Part shown: positions 13,001-23,900 of the stretch, in pieces | Position numbering within the stretch: the stretch's first letter is position 1 | Layout: each line of letters starts with the position of its first letter | Source of the DNA: Hirundichthys speculiger | Taxonomy: Eukaryota > Chordata > Actinopteri > Beloniformes > Exocoetidae | NCBI GenBank assembly: GCA_018398805.1 | Contig: JAGFBZ010002028.1 | Span: 248,001 to 312,000 of the forward strand | Direction of reading: 5' to 3' | Length of the DNA: 64,000 nucleotides | Made by a program: the position numbers and the translations under genes | The notes under the pieces: generated by a model | The model's database searches: none | What the model saw: the letters and a program-made list of their open reading frames with translations, nothing else | What the model was told of the DNA's origin: nothing

Positions 13001-13926
13001 TGAGACCACCAGAGTGCAGTGATCACTGAAATGAGACGTTGGCATTTCGTAACTTCTGGATAAAATTTTCAAAATAAGGGTGTGTGCTCCTACATAGAGC
13101 ACCATTATGTCTGTTGTTAAATGAGGAGGGGCAGATCATCATTACTCACCATTACTTTCCTTTCAGTACCCAGCTCTTCCATAGGGAGCCAGTATGTGAT
13201 ATGCTGCTGTCCAAGTTTATGATTATTTCTGACCTGTATTAACATACTCTCTTTCAGTGGGATATTTTTGATAGTAAAATGTATTTTTTATTTAAAATTT
13301 TCTTTTTTTGACGCAGACTTGCCCCCTTCTGCTGCGAGTATTTACTACCAACAGCGGCCGACACCACAGAGTCGACGAGTTTTCTAGGGGCAACGTTCCC
13401 TCCAGCGAATTGCAGATATACACATGGTAACCATTAAAGCTTCCTACTCTGAGTTTGTCTTGATAAGTGCGTCAGCTCTCACTATATTGCAGCTGTACTG
13501 TTGGGTGTGACGTGGGGGCTTGTGTTTGATTCTGTGTATGTCGCAGGATGGATGCTACTCTGAAGGAGCTAACTGGTTTAGTAAAGGAGGTGTATCCAGA
13601 GGCCAGAAAAAAGGGAACGCACTTCAGCTTCGCCATCGTCTTCCCTGATCTCAGAGGGAAAATGTACAAGTTAGTATCTCCATCAAAGCAGCTTTGGCTG
13701 GACTCCTGGAAGCTCCCAGAAGTGGTCTGATAGATTTACGTGCAACGTTTCCCTTTCCTCCCCATTTAGGTTGAAAGACATTGGCAGCACCGTGTCGGGC
13801 AGGAAGGGTCCAGATGACTCCATGACGCTGCAGTCTCAGCGGTTCCAGATTGGAGACTACCTGGATATAGCAATTACACCACCTAACAGAGTTCCACCTC
13901 TCGGCCCACGCATGAGGCCATTCTGA
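10097..13926 (+). CDS. SAP18: Histone deacetylase complex subunit SAP18
   Basis: Four coding exons: 10097-10168, 13317-13426, 13547-13669 and 13770-13926, all with GT/AG borders. They join in frame to exactly 153 residues, the length of the human protein. The product begins MALESRITQEEIKKEPEKP and ends with an RPF-type C terminus; conserved stretches include LLRVFTT, HHRVDEFSRGNVPS, LVKEVYPEARKKGTHF and QIGDYLDIAITPPNR. SAP18 has a ubiquitin-like fold. It works in the nucleus, both with Sin3A/HDAC co-repressors and in the ASAP/PSAP complexes with RNPS1 and ACIN1 or PNN, which join the exon junction complex and affect splicing. Intron 1 (3.1 kb) carries a hAT relic. A short variant segment (PDLRGKMYKLKDIG) replaces the human VKRPGYRVKEIG region. 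The reading frame is intact. Confidence 0.97.
11390..12240 (+). mobile_element. hAT relic with BED-type zinc finger, in SAP18 intron 1
   Basis: The segment aligns with 21,568-22,370 over its whole length (shared blocks include GGAAATTATGACGTCAT, CCAATAACATATA and AATACCCCCTCATGCC). Near 11,898-12,060 it encodes W-N-F..D, CDKY, then STSFNTSNLISHLKHNH, the pattern of a BED zinc finger as carried by hAT transposases. The second zinc-binding Cys of the first pair is Tyr, and a stop interrupts the finger, so it is dead. The open frame at 11,976-12,218 is the downstream half. Further AT-rich sequence to about 12,720 may be the 3' part of the same element. Confidence 0.75.
12855..12940 (+). repeat. 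Short dispersed repeat in SAP18 intron 1
   Basis: TTTCAATCAGGTGTGTTGGAGCAAGG followed by ACATCTAAAACATG.. resembles a short interspersed repeat often met in fish introns. Recognised from memory of its wording; the limits are approximate. Confidence 0.4.
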
Positions 13927-14029
13927 AACGCACACATACACACACTCTTGAACACCAAGTGATACATTTCACAGTTTTTTTTTTGTTTTTGTCTTGAATG
14001 GTTTTTCCTTCATTTTTTAAAAGTTGTTT

Positions 14030-14035
14030 AATAAA
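14030..14035 (+). terminator. SAP18 poly(A) signal
   Basis: AATAAA lies about 105 bp past the SAP18 stop codon and is followed by a T-rich downstream element, as expected for the 3' end. Confidence 0.75.
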
Positions 14036-14059
14036 GTTCTTTTTCCCCTCGCAAAGACT

Positions 14060-15049
14060 TGGTGTTCTTTAGAGTGACTCTTTTATGGTTGTTTTATCCT
14101 TCTTGAATGTTACCTTTCATTGATTTAAACAGCACTTAAAAGATTAAGTTATCATTTTTACAAAGACAAGGTGGCTTATTTGTTCTCTGAACCTCAAATG
14201 GAACTGTATGATAAAAAGCTTTTGAAAATGGCTTTAAGTGCTTATGAAGCTTGTAATTGGTCATCGTCAGTCGTTTTTAGTGCCAGCTCTGGTTAAATGA
14301 ATTTAATAGTGCTTCATTTATCTTTAGTGAGGCCTATATTCTTGCCAACAGATAATCACAGGGAGAGAGGAATATCTGATCGCTCCAAAGTTCGCCGTAA
14401 ACATGTTTGGACATTTATAGACTGGTTATAACTGAGGTGATGACATGCAACGTCTGCAGGTGATGTTCTGGTGGAGAAATTAAGCCCTTTCACAGCAAAA
14501 ACCAGGATTAGCTCTCCAAACTCAGTCATGTTACTTGCTGGTGATCTCAAATTTCCCATTATTGATAAAAGCTATGGCAGGGGTCTTATTACAAAAGTAC
14601 TTAGACTTCTGAGAAGTCAGTCAGTTGCTTCCTCATAAACACTTTTTTGTTATGATTGCTGGTTAAATTATATTAAAGTGTCAGAATTACCATGAGAAAA
14701 TACCTTAAGCAGCTAAGATTAAAATTAATGTTAAGACAAAACAGTTAAACATCAAATGAAGAAGACCACATGTATTGTACGAGGCTGCCACTAGTGCCAT
14801 TTACATGAGCTTATGATATGCACCACTAAAACTCGTACACTTAATATATTCAAATATATTGTTTTAATTAATATCGAAGCGCGAGTACGTCGATCAATTC
14901 ATAGAGTAAACGTTTTATTTTGAAAGGCAGATGAGGAAGTCGTCTACGTGGACGCATGCGCAGTGCCTCGTACTCGTCAGCTAACGAAAAAAACAGTAGT
15001 CTGCGGGAGAAGAAAAGCCCATTCACACACTCAAGTCACAGATAGTGAA
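14060..15049. other. SAP18-RTRAF intergenic region
   Basis: A 1-kb spacer with no recognisable exon. The last 170 bp are richer in CpG (around 14,876-15,000) and probably hold the RTRAF promoter and 5' UTR. No TATA box is evident. Confidence 0.5.
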
Positions 15050-17769
15050 ATGTTTCGTAGAAAACTAACTGCTCTCGATTATCACGATCCAAACGGATTT
15101 GACAGTTCAGGTAAGAAGATAAGCAGTGCACACACAAGGCAGCTGTTGTGTATCGTGGAGCCGGCTAACGTGTTCAGCGGGTCCTGTCACTGGAACGACG
15201 AACTGCCAGACTAAAAATAGTCATTTCATGCGTCGTTTTTAAAATAAATTACACCCATATGTACGACAGAGACATTGGTTACCAGCTTCAACAATAGCTT
15301 AATATGCCGCAGTTTCTTTCGGCATGGCTATTTTTTAACATTAATGCACAAAGTATTGTGTAATTGGACACTTTGGGATTTTGCAGTGTGCAGTCTAGCA
15401 GGCAGTGTTTAACAATGGAGAAAAAATGTATATAAGTGAACCAAAATAACGATTTTTCACTGACAAGCTTCGAGTAAAAGTACGAGCCGCCCCAGATGCT
15501 GAGGTAAATCCTGACAAAATGACTCAGCAGCTGATGATAACAACCAGGGTTCCAACTCTTGAATTACTTCTCCAAAGAAAGTTTTATGTATTTATCCAGT
15601 TACTTTTCTTTTTTTTTGAACACTGTCACTGACAGCTGTAACGATGCCATCTGTTTAGTGATACCTGCTTCTCACCTGTGCTCAGATGAAACACAATTTA
15701 GGAATTGCATCGTGTGGCTGGAGGACCAGAAGATTCGACATTACAAGATAGAAGACCGAGGCAACCTGAGGAACATCCCCAGCTCAGACTGGCCCAATGC
15801 CTATCAGAAGGTAGATGACCGTAGAAACATGGCCTAAATTTCTGTACTCTGATCTGTAGCTGACATAAATGGCATAATAAACTTCCTTTTGCATTTGTGC
15901 AGTACTTGCAGGATCTGAACTGTCCATTTGGAGTCCAGGAGAAGCACGAGGCTGTGGACTGGTTACTGGGCCTGGCTGTGCGCTACGAGTATGGAGACAA
16001 TGGTGCGAAACAGCACATCTGATGTAATATCAATCATCCAGGTCACGGTAACTCTCAGAGGTCTGAATCAAAGCAGCTTGACTCATTTTCTTCTTTGAAA
16101 AAGTAGAGTTTTTGGGATTATCTGAAACACATGGCAACATGAATGAAATAAAACTCCAAAGAAAAAGAAGTCTACTTGCCTTGATTCAAACCTTTGAGAC
16201 GTCTGATGTGGTTTAGTAAATTGAAGATGAGAGTGTTGCTGGTGAGAAAATTATAGAGTTGACGTGCAACTTCATTTTAGGGTATTAAAATGCAAATATT
16301 TGAGAACCCCTGCTCCATATACCTTGAAAATACATGAGGTTGTCTTAGTTGCAGTACCAGCGACGACCAGTAGATGGAGGTATAACAACAGGAGTAATTT
16401 GGGGCATGCCAGCTCACCATCTCAAAACCAAACAGTATCAGTGTTAGATTAAATCAGTTATTTCAGCTAGTCTATTTATAGATAAATGCATTAATAATTT
16501 GTTTCCTTATGGCTGTGTTTTGCACACCTCTCCACAGTTGACAAGTATAAGAACTGCCAGCCGCTGGCAGCCTCTGGTAACAGCGATAAAGCAGTGGATC
16601 CGCTTGTAAACCTTGATAGTAAGAGAACATTTTTTTTTTATTTATTTTTCATTTTTTTCTGTCTCCTGGCATTCTGTTTCAATCATATATCTCTTTCAGA
16701 TAATCCCCATATGTATATATTTTCTCTCTTTTTTTTTTGCAGGTAATTCTCCAGATTTCAAAGCAGGAGTCACAGCTCTGGCAAACATCCTCAAAGTACA
16801 GCGACATGACGATTACCTGGTTATGCTAAAGGTGAGTTGTAGCTCTGCGTTTGTGTGTTACTATAATCCGCTTTGTACTGTGACTCAAGTTGTAAGCGTT
16901 TAGTTATCATCACAGTCTGCACTGGTTAATTAAAATTATAGTAAAGCCTGTTTTAAACAGAGAAACAAGCGTACTATTTTAATGAGGAAGTTGAGGTGGT
17001 GCATTTCCTGTGTTGGCTTCACAATAAAAGCCACGGAACGTATTATTTAATCATTTGAACTGCCAGCAGTAGAAAACACTGCATTCAAATACAGGTTACA
17101 TTAAGAAGTTAAGATGGTTGTTTCACAGAAATAATGTCATGCTGATACATTTGTCTGCGCTTGCATGTGAACCCGACAGGCCATTCGCATTCTGATCCAG
17201 GAGAGGTTATCTCCAGAGGCCATTGCTAAAGCCAGTCAGAACCGAGAGGTAAATGGATAAATAAATACAGTTCATCCAATAACCCATTCAGATAAAGATG
17301 GGAGGCTAACAAACAAGACAAGAGTATATACCATCTTAACAAACTAGGAGTTAACTGGCAAATAAGAGGATTTCCAAAATCTTCTCAGTCTTGTTTATTT
17401 TCCTTTCCCTCCAGGGTGTCCCTGTTACTTTAGACAAGCACATCTTGGGTTTCGACACCGGAGGTGAGCGCTGCTTTTTACGATTATGCTATGAAAAGGA
17501 TGTGCAGGAAGGATCCAGATCCATGATTGTCTGGATTGTCAGAAATCTCCTCAAGCAGCAGCGTATTCTGTATTCTGTAAGTGCTGATTGTGAACGTGGC
17601 CTCTCTCCCTCAGACGCCACTCTGAACGAAGCCGGCTCAGATCCTGCGCCTCCTCCACATCGAGGAGCTGAGGGAGCTGCAGACAAAGATCAACGAGGCC
17701 ATCGTCGCCGTTCAGGCCATCATAGCCGACCCCAAGACGGACCACAGGCTGGGCAAGGTCGGCAGATGA
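15050..17769 (+). CDS. RTRAF: RNA transcription, translation and transport factor (hCLE)
   Basis: Eight exons: 15050-15110, 15686-15810, 15903-16002, 16538-16618, 16743-16831, 17180-17248, 17415-17463 and 17614-17769, all GT/AG. The product (about 242 residues; human 244) begins MFRRKLTALDYHDPNGF and includes WLEDQKIRHYKIEDRGNLR, DWLLGLAVRYEYGD, HDDYLVMLKAIRIL, DKHILGFDTG and, at the end, HIEELRELQTKINEAI..TDHRLGKVGR. RTRAF is a subunit of the tRNA-splicing ligase complex (with RTCB, DDX1 and FAM98) and shuttles between nucleus and cytoplasm. The linker in exon 4 is the least conserved part. In exon 8 one extra base near 17,633-17,635 (GCCGGCTCAG where the family needs GCC GCT CAG) shifts the frame after NEA. 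The downstream 40 codons are perfectly conserved in the shifted frame and end at TGA 17,767-17,769, so a sequence error is likelier than a broken gene. Confidence 0.95.
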
Positions 17770-18140
17770 GAGGGAGGATGAAGAGGGGCGCTGGAGGAAG
17801 CGAGGGAACGAACCACGGGAGTTTTGATTTTGATTTTCAGAGAAAAAAAAAAACTTTTTTTTTAATTTTGTTTGGTGGAGATGTTTGACTGACAAAACGA
17901 GTTAGCATTTTTTTCCGTTGTTGCATGGGATGAGGCAGCTTTGAACATGAAGAGTGGTCCAGCGTTCAGATGCTGGCATAAATTTTTGTACAACTGAATA
18001 TATAAGCTGATGCTGAAACCTACTAATAATAATAATAGTACTCAGTTCTGATACTCTGATGCCATCATCTCTTGCTATGAGATAAGCAGTTGAAGGTTGT
18101 TTGTTTCTTCCAGAAATATTTTTTTTTTTTCTGCAGATGA

Positions 18141-18146
18141 AATAAA
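18141..18146 (+). terminator. RTRAF poly(A) signal
   Basis: AATAAA lies 370 bp past the RTRAF stop. Just downstream, TTTATT at about 18,150 and 18,287 gives AATAAA on the - strand, possible 3'-end signals for the convergent NID2 transcript. Confidence 0.65.
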
Positions 18147-18710
18147 CATTTATTTTGATTTAGTTTACATAAATGCTTCATGAGACGTTTATTTATCCGA
18201 CTGACCCGTCTGCATCTTGTCTGGTGGATGTTTGCTGAGACATTTTCCCTTCTTTAAAAACAGCCCACCAAGTATCAAATCACATTTTATTGTTATAAAT
18301 ATCACATCTCATTGACAGTAAAAGATTTGAAATGTAATAAAAATATTTAGTAAAAAAAAAAAACAAAACAAACATGTTTGTGAAATACAGATTAGTGCAG
18401 TAAAGTGTGGCAGGACAGCAGTCACTCTGAGCTGACTGGACAAATGATTTCAGTCACAGGATGAACAGGTTGGTGATCTAGTGAAATCTGTTGATCCGAG
18501 TTATTAATAACCATTAACTGGAAGTGAGTGGCAACATTTTTGCAGACTGCACTTCTCTTGTAATACTTGTCACACATGCATGAGAAGATTGAGACCTCTT
18601 TTGTTAAAGCTGGAGCAGGAAAACGACCAGTTTAATTTAGCCTAACTGGAACCATGTGGAGGCTGCGGCAGGTGCTGCTGTTTGAAGCATCACCTTTTCA
18701 GGCTTGATAA

Positions 18711-19056
18711 GGGCTCCTACACACTGCACGAGTTTGGGCGGCAGCAGAAAGATGATCAGCGTCGTGAAATAATCGTGGAGATGTCTTCGGTCTAAATAAG
18801 CTGTCCTACATCTCGCAGTGTGAGCAGCATGATGACAGCTGTCACATTGGTCTTGTGGCCAAAAACTACCTGATATAAATTTCTGACGGTGTCAGAAATC
18901 CTATGACTCCGTCTACCTTCCAGCCAATTAAAATGCAACTTGAAATGACGTATTAATTACTACGACATCATACCCAAGATTAAGCAAATGCAAATTGCAC
19001 AGTGTTTGATTGTTATCTTTTACGACTGCAAATAGCCATGCAGCATATAGGAGCCC
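18711..19056. mobile_element. Harbinger-like MITE, short form
   Basis: The ends GGGCTCCTA and TAGGAGCCC form terminal inverted repeats and are flanked by the 3-bp duplication TAA (18708-18710 and 19057-19059), as in PIF/Harbinger elements. It shares both ends with the 620-bp copy at 34,039-34,658 but lacks about 270 bp of its interior. It lies downstream of the NID2 stop, perhaps in the 3' UTR. Confidence 0.75.
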
Positions 19057-20921
19057 TAAGAAAAAGGTCTCCACGCTCCGGTGTGGTCCAATCAGGAATC
19101 TTCAATCCAACTATTGGTAAAAGAACACATAAATAAGGTTCCACAAACTGTCTAACAGTATCTTTAAAATGTGACCGCTGATAATGAAACCAATGAGGGC
19201 TAAATCTGTATTTCAACGCTAAACTGGGTTCAACAGCAGAACACTGAAAAGCTTTGTGTCACTGTTCTTTGGCTTTAATGGGGACATAGATGACTGTTTT
19301 CTATATAGAGGATATATTTGATTGTCTGAAGTGGCTTCCAAAAAAAAAAAAAAATCTGAAAAGATGGCTCTGGGAGCAGTTTCGATTTTCTAGTTTCTCC
19401 ATGTTTAGCTCCGCATAGCTTCCATTCATGTTGCGAATCCTGTACGTCAGAAGTGTGTTATGTAAGGTTGTAACAGGAAAGAGGAGTGGAGTTGAGTAAC
19501 TGGCTCCGCCCCCTAAAACCAGCTGCTGGATGTGAATGGAAAGGGAGCTGTTGTACTGCATCTCTGCGGTATTCTGACCAAACCACATCACAGAAATTTC
19601 AGAGACCTCAAGATAACGTGTCATTTTGAAAAAAAAAAAAAAAAAAAAAATTAAAATCATTCTCGTTTCCCTTAAAGAACAGGATATTCTGTAGCTCTAA
19701 TCAATAAAAAAAAGACTCACAAAATACAAAAATACAGTAGAAAAAATGAGGTATAAAACAAATTTACAAAACATTTACTTTGGGTTATATCTTCGAGGTG
19801 GGTGGAGGGGTTGTACATTTACTCTGACGGCTGATCCTGACAGCAGGAAACCATCCTGCTCCCCTTTAGAGTGACCTTCTTTCCAAGGGTCACTGGAGGA
19901 GGGGGGTGGGGGGGTGGTCCCGCCTTCTGTCCAGGAACCGCTCCCAGAACTTTAGCACCAAAGGACCCTGCGCCTGCTGGTCCGTCGTTAGTGGCTCCCT
20001 GTGAAACAAACAGAAAAAAAAAAAAAGGCACTTCTTTACGTCTGTGACATCTAATTTCCCAGAGGAGGAAGCTTTAAGATCCAGGGGGGAAGTGAGAAGT
20101 CTGATTTCCCTTCCTGTGCGAATCCACATGTGACGGGATGAAAGCAGTCTAATGACAGAACAAACATGCGAAGCCCTACACTTAAGAGCTTGTGGCCACG
20201 GAGACTTTTCTCTGAGAACACGTGTGTGTTCGTGTTTTCAACAATAACAGTTCTTAAGCCTCTTACAACCGACTCCCAAACCCTCAACAAGTGTGCTTCA
20301 GAGCTGTCATCAAGGTTGCCGTCTTTTGAAGCGAGCTGAGGTTGCGCCAAGCGTCCGAGCACGTGACGCTACCGTCAACATCCCCGACTCTTCAGTCGAG
20401 ATCTCCAAAAACCTCCGCCGTGAGCGGATTCACTCTGCAGATGTGCGTCACTTTAGCTACCAACGACCACCAGGGTGCCACTTTAGAGATTATCATGTGT
20501 TTGGAGGACTAACGCTTCACTTTAAAGGCGTTTGAAAAAAAAAAAAAAAGGCGGCTTTGAAAGCCATCTGCGTCCATCAACACATCAGACGTGACGCGCC
20601 CAAAACACAGGTAGAGGGTCGTAGACAGCTGTGTAATCACCGCCCTTTGGTCTCACGTGAACACATGCGAGTCACAAGTAGAGGGTCGCGCACCGCTGAG
20701 TAATAATTGTTCCCGTCAGCTTCATGGATGTCAACGCACACACATTTGTAGGTGTGTGGCGGGGGGGGGGGGTCTACGCAGCTGTGTGATTAGTATTTTC
20801 TGGATGCGGGATGATGAAACAGGCTGCAGTTACAACCAACAACAAAAACTGCGTTTATGTCTCCTACGTCAGCCGCTACGCCCGCCGCAGCACCGGGAGG
20901 TCAGTGGGTCTGTGTGAGGCC
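19057..20921 (-). other. NID2 3' region / possible 3' UTR
   Basis: No conserved exon can be proven. Poly(A/T) and G-rich simple runs occur (A22 near 19,629; G12 at 20,761-20,772). A consensus acceptor at about 19,999-20,000 opens a frame that would end at TGA 19,890-19,892 if NID2 splices past its stop codon at 20,922. That tail (about 38 residues, proline- and arginine-rich) matches nothing I know in nidogens. Confidence 0.4.
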
Positions 20922-23900
20922 TCACCTGGTAGACAGTGGGTGGTTGCTATAGGCGATGCCGTACAGGTGAGAGCGCTGGTCAGGCAGGTATTCGTCGGTG
21001 AACTTGCTGCTGTCTTTGCTCAACGCGATCACGCCGTCCCTGTGAGGCAGAAGGCAGAAAAAAAGGCAGTAAGGACTGATCAATGACGGATTAAATGAAA
21101 GACCAGATTCTGATCATTTGTATGGATGAGGACGGCTACCTCCTCCAGTCGGTGTAGTAGAAGTGGTTCCTGTAGTGGACCATGCTGAACGGGTAGTTGA
21201 GGCTGGAGTGGATCACTCTCCGGCCTGAACCGTTCGGAGAGATGCACTCTAAACGCTTCGTACCTGACGTACAGAGGACATTAAAGTTAAAATCAGGTTA
21301 TAAAAGCACACTTTTAGTCTGTCTGATCACTTTAAGCTGTATTGTTTGGGTGACACATGGAAGACAGACAGTAAAGGGCATGAAACTGAGGAAATGACTC
21401 ACAGACGTTCACTCTACAAAAGTGTATTGGGGCCATTTGGGGGATAAAAAAACAACTGGGGGAGGGGGAGGTAGCGCAAAGAAGAATTTAATCAGGTCGC
21501 TGAGAGCAGGCATATCATTTCTGAAGTCGAATGAGTTTCCACAGTTAGACTTTCTCAGACTCTAAAGTAGGGGTGCACGATAATTATTGACCCGATAATT
21601 ATCGGGCCGATAACAGGAAATTATGACATCATCCCAATAAGTCCAATATCATGATGAACAGCCCCAATAACATATATATTTTTTAACATGGCAGTGCCTC
21701 GCTCTCTCGGAGTCTTGAATGACTGGCAGTGAATGTTATGTTCAAGTGACGTCGGCATAATCAGAAAAACTATTTCTCAGTAAGGAAAATCAAGAATACC
21801 CCCTCATGCCAGAAAACAACTTGTTAACTTGGTCATAATTTTGGTAGTTGCTGACTTTCATTTATATTCGCAGTATTTTCCCACATGTTACACATAAAAA
21901 ATAGAAAAAATAGATAAGGCCGAAAGAACAACGAGCAAACGAGGGAACGGAGGAATTTACGTTACACCTTGAATGCAGCATTGTGGAACAGTGCGCTGAA
22001 AAAAAAAAACATGGCGGCGATGGTGTAGAACTTCGTTAAAGTTTCAGAAGAAGATAGTTCACTGGTTATTTGTGACAAATGCTCAAAGCGAAGGAGGGAA
22101 AAATAGCACAAGATTTAATACGTCAAATCCGATCAACCACCTGAAACATAACCGTCGCTTCCATGGAGTTTTGAAATCGCGCTAACGTGAGCTAACGTGA
22201 GCTAAAATGAGCTAACGTGAGCAAGTCAGCAGCAAGTCAACCCCTCCCCTCTCCTCTCCTCTGCTCATCGCCATCATCTCTCTCATCTAAAGCTTCCATG
22301 AGATTTAACGCCCCCCCTCCCCCAAAAAAAAAAACTATGAAACCTTATTTACTTTAATTAAAGGCATTCATTTGAAGGTGGTCAGATGATACTGACCATC
22401 CATCCAAAACTGATGTTTTAAATCAAACCAAAGCTCAGAAAATAAAGCAAGGATCAAACAAGCAGTAACTACTCAGAATATGGCCACAGTCATAGAAGCC
22501 AAGTTTACCTGCATCGCCCCAGCAGATCTGTCCGGAAGAGGAGTCGTATGTGAGAGCGTTGGGCAGACCGATCCCATCAGACACCACCACTCTGCGATTC
22601 TGGCCGTCCACAGACGAACTCTCGATCTTCGGAGCATCTCTGTTCCAGTCTGTCCAGTACAGCGTACTGCAGGGAGACACAGGTTATGTTAACCACTGGT
22701 GTTTATAGTTGGGCTCATGTTGCCGTTTTATTGCTGGGATCCGGCTAACATAAAGAGTCGAAGACGAGCATCTCACGCATGCATGCTAACACGTGTAGGG
22801 TAAAGAGCACAGAGCTGCAGCTGCTGAGGTCACTGTCTGGTTAGACCTGCGCTCTCCAGGTGCTTTTTTCAGCTCTCGATCCATCTGTACATCTGTAATA
22901 CAATATGTTGGATCACAATTTCCATTCCCAAACAAACAAATCTGCCTTTCCCATAAACGAGGAAACAAACCATACTTTACTGTTTACAACAACGCAGAAT
23001 AAAACTAATAAGCTCATCAGCTCTCAGAAAAGAGCCAAGAGCAGGCCGCCTTTAACACTGTTTTATATCTGCAGATGATGGCGTACATGTGGGCAAGTCC
23101 ACCGAGAACTCCAGGTAATACACACCACATGAGCAAACAGCTCACGCACCATGTGCTCATGAATTTGTTGAAGGTATGAGCCGGCAGATGTTTGCGTACG
23201 AGAGATTTAGATACGGAGGGACGAATAAGGAGAACACGTGCAGAAATCACACAGACTGATCGTGAGTGTCCCTGACTGAAGCAGTAATTAGCTCTCAGAC
23301 TTGGCTCCCCACCAGGAACACACAGGTTTCTGGCCTCAAGTCAGAGAATAAACTCGAAGCTGTCAAGCCAATAATGTGAAACATACACCGGAGGTTTTAT
23401 GATCAAGGTTATTGCTGCTGTGTTTAATGGTGTCTTGGAATCGGCCATATTGATAACCATCCGCGCACACACTTTCATGCTCGTTGATTATGCGATTAGC
23501 TGGAATGATGAAACACAGATGTTTGTTCTGCTGAGCTGACCGATGACGGCCTCCTGCGTTCATCATGCAAGTGCGCAAGCGTCCGTGATTAATAGCGCCA
23601 GTAAACCTGGTTTTTTTTTTTTTTTTTTTTGTGCGACACCCACAGAGAGATGGCCAAAAGAAACTTGCATTGAAAACTCCGCCCCCTAAAACCCAAATCC
23701 ATTTTTTATGTTGCTATTTCCCATCAGGGAAGCCATGTTTATGCTAGAGTTTCAGGCCAAGACTCCAGCCTAAACAAGTGTCTTTGATGAAAACAAGCTT
23801 TAAAACCATCATTTGAGCTCCTCTCATTTATTAGATCCAGGCCGACTAACAGCCTTGAGGTCTTGTTTGATTTCATGGTTTTAATAACGGAATAATGGAC

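Noticed and set aside
17614..17769. RTRAF as a pseudogene, because of the frameshift
   Set aside because: All eight exons, splice sites and the rest of the protein are intact, and similar +1 shifts occur in an unrelated neighbouring gene.
17391..17888. 165-residue + strand frame in the RTRAF 3' region
   Set aside because: It joins RTRAF exon 7, intron and exon 8 in the wrong frame; the true exon 8 product is clear from conservation.
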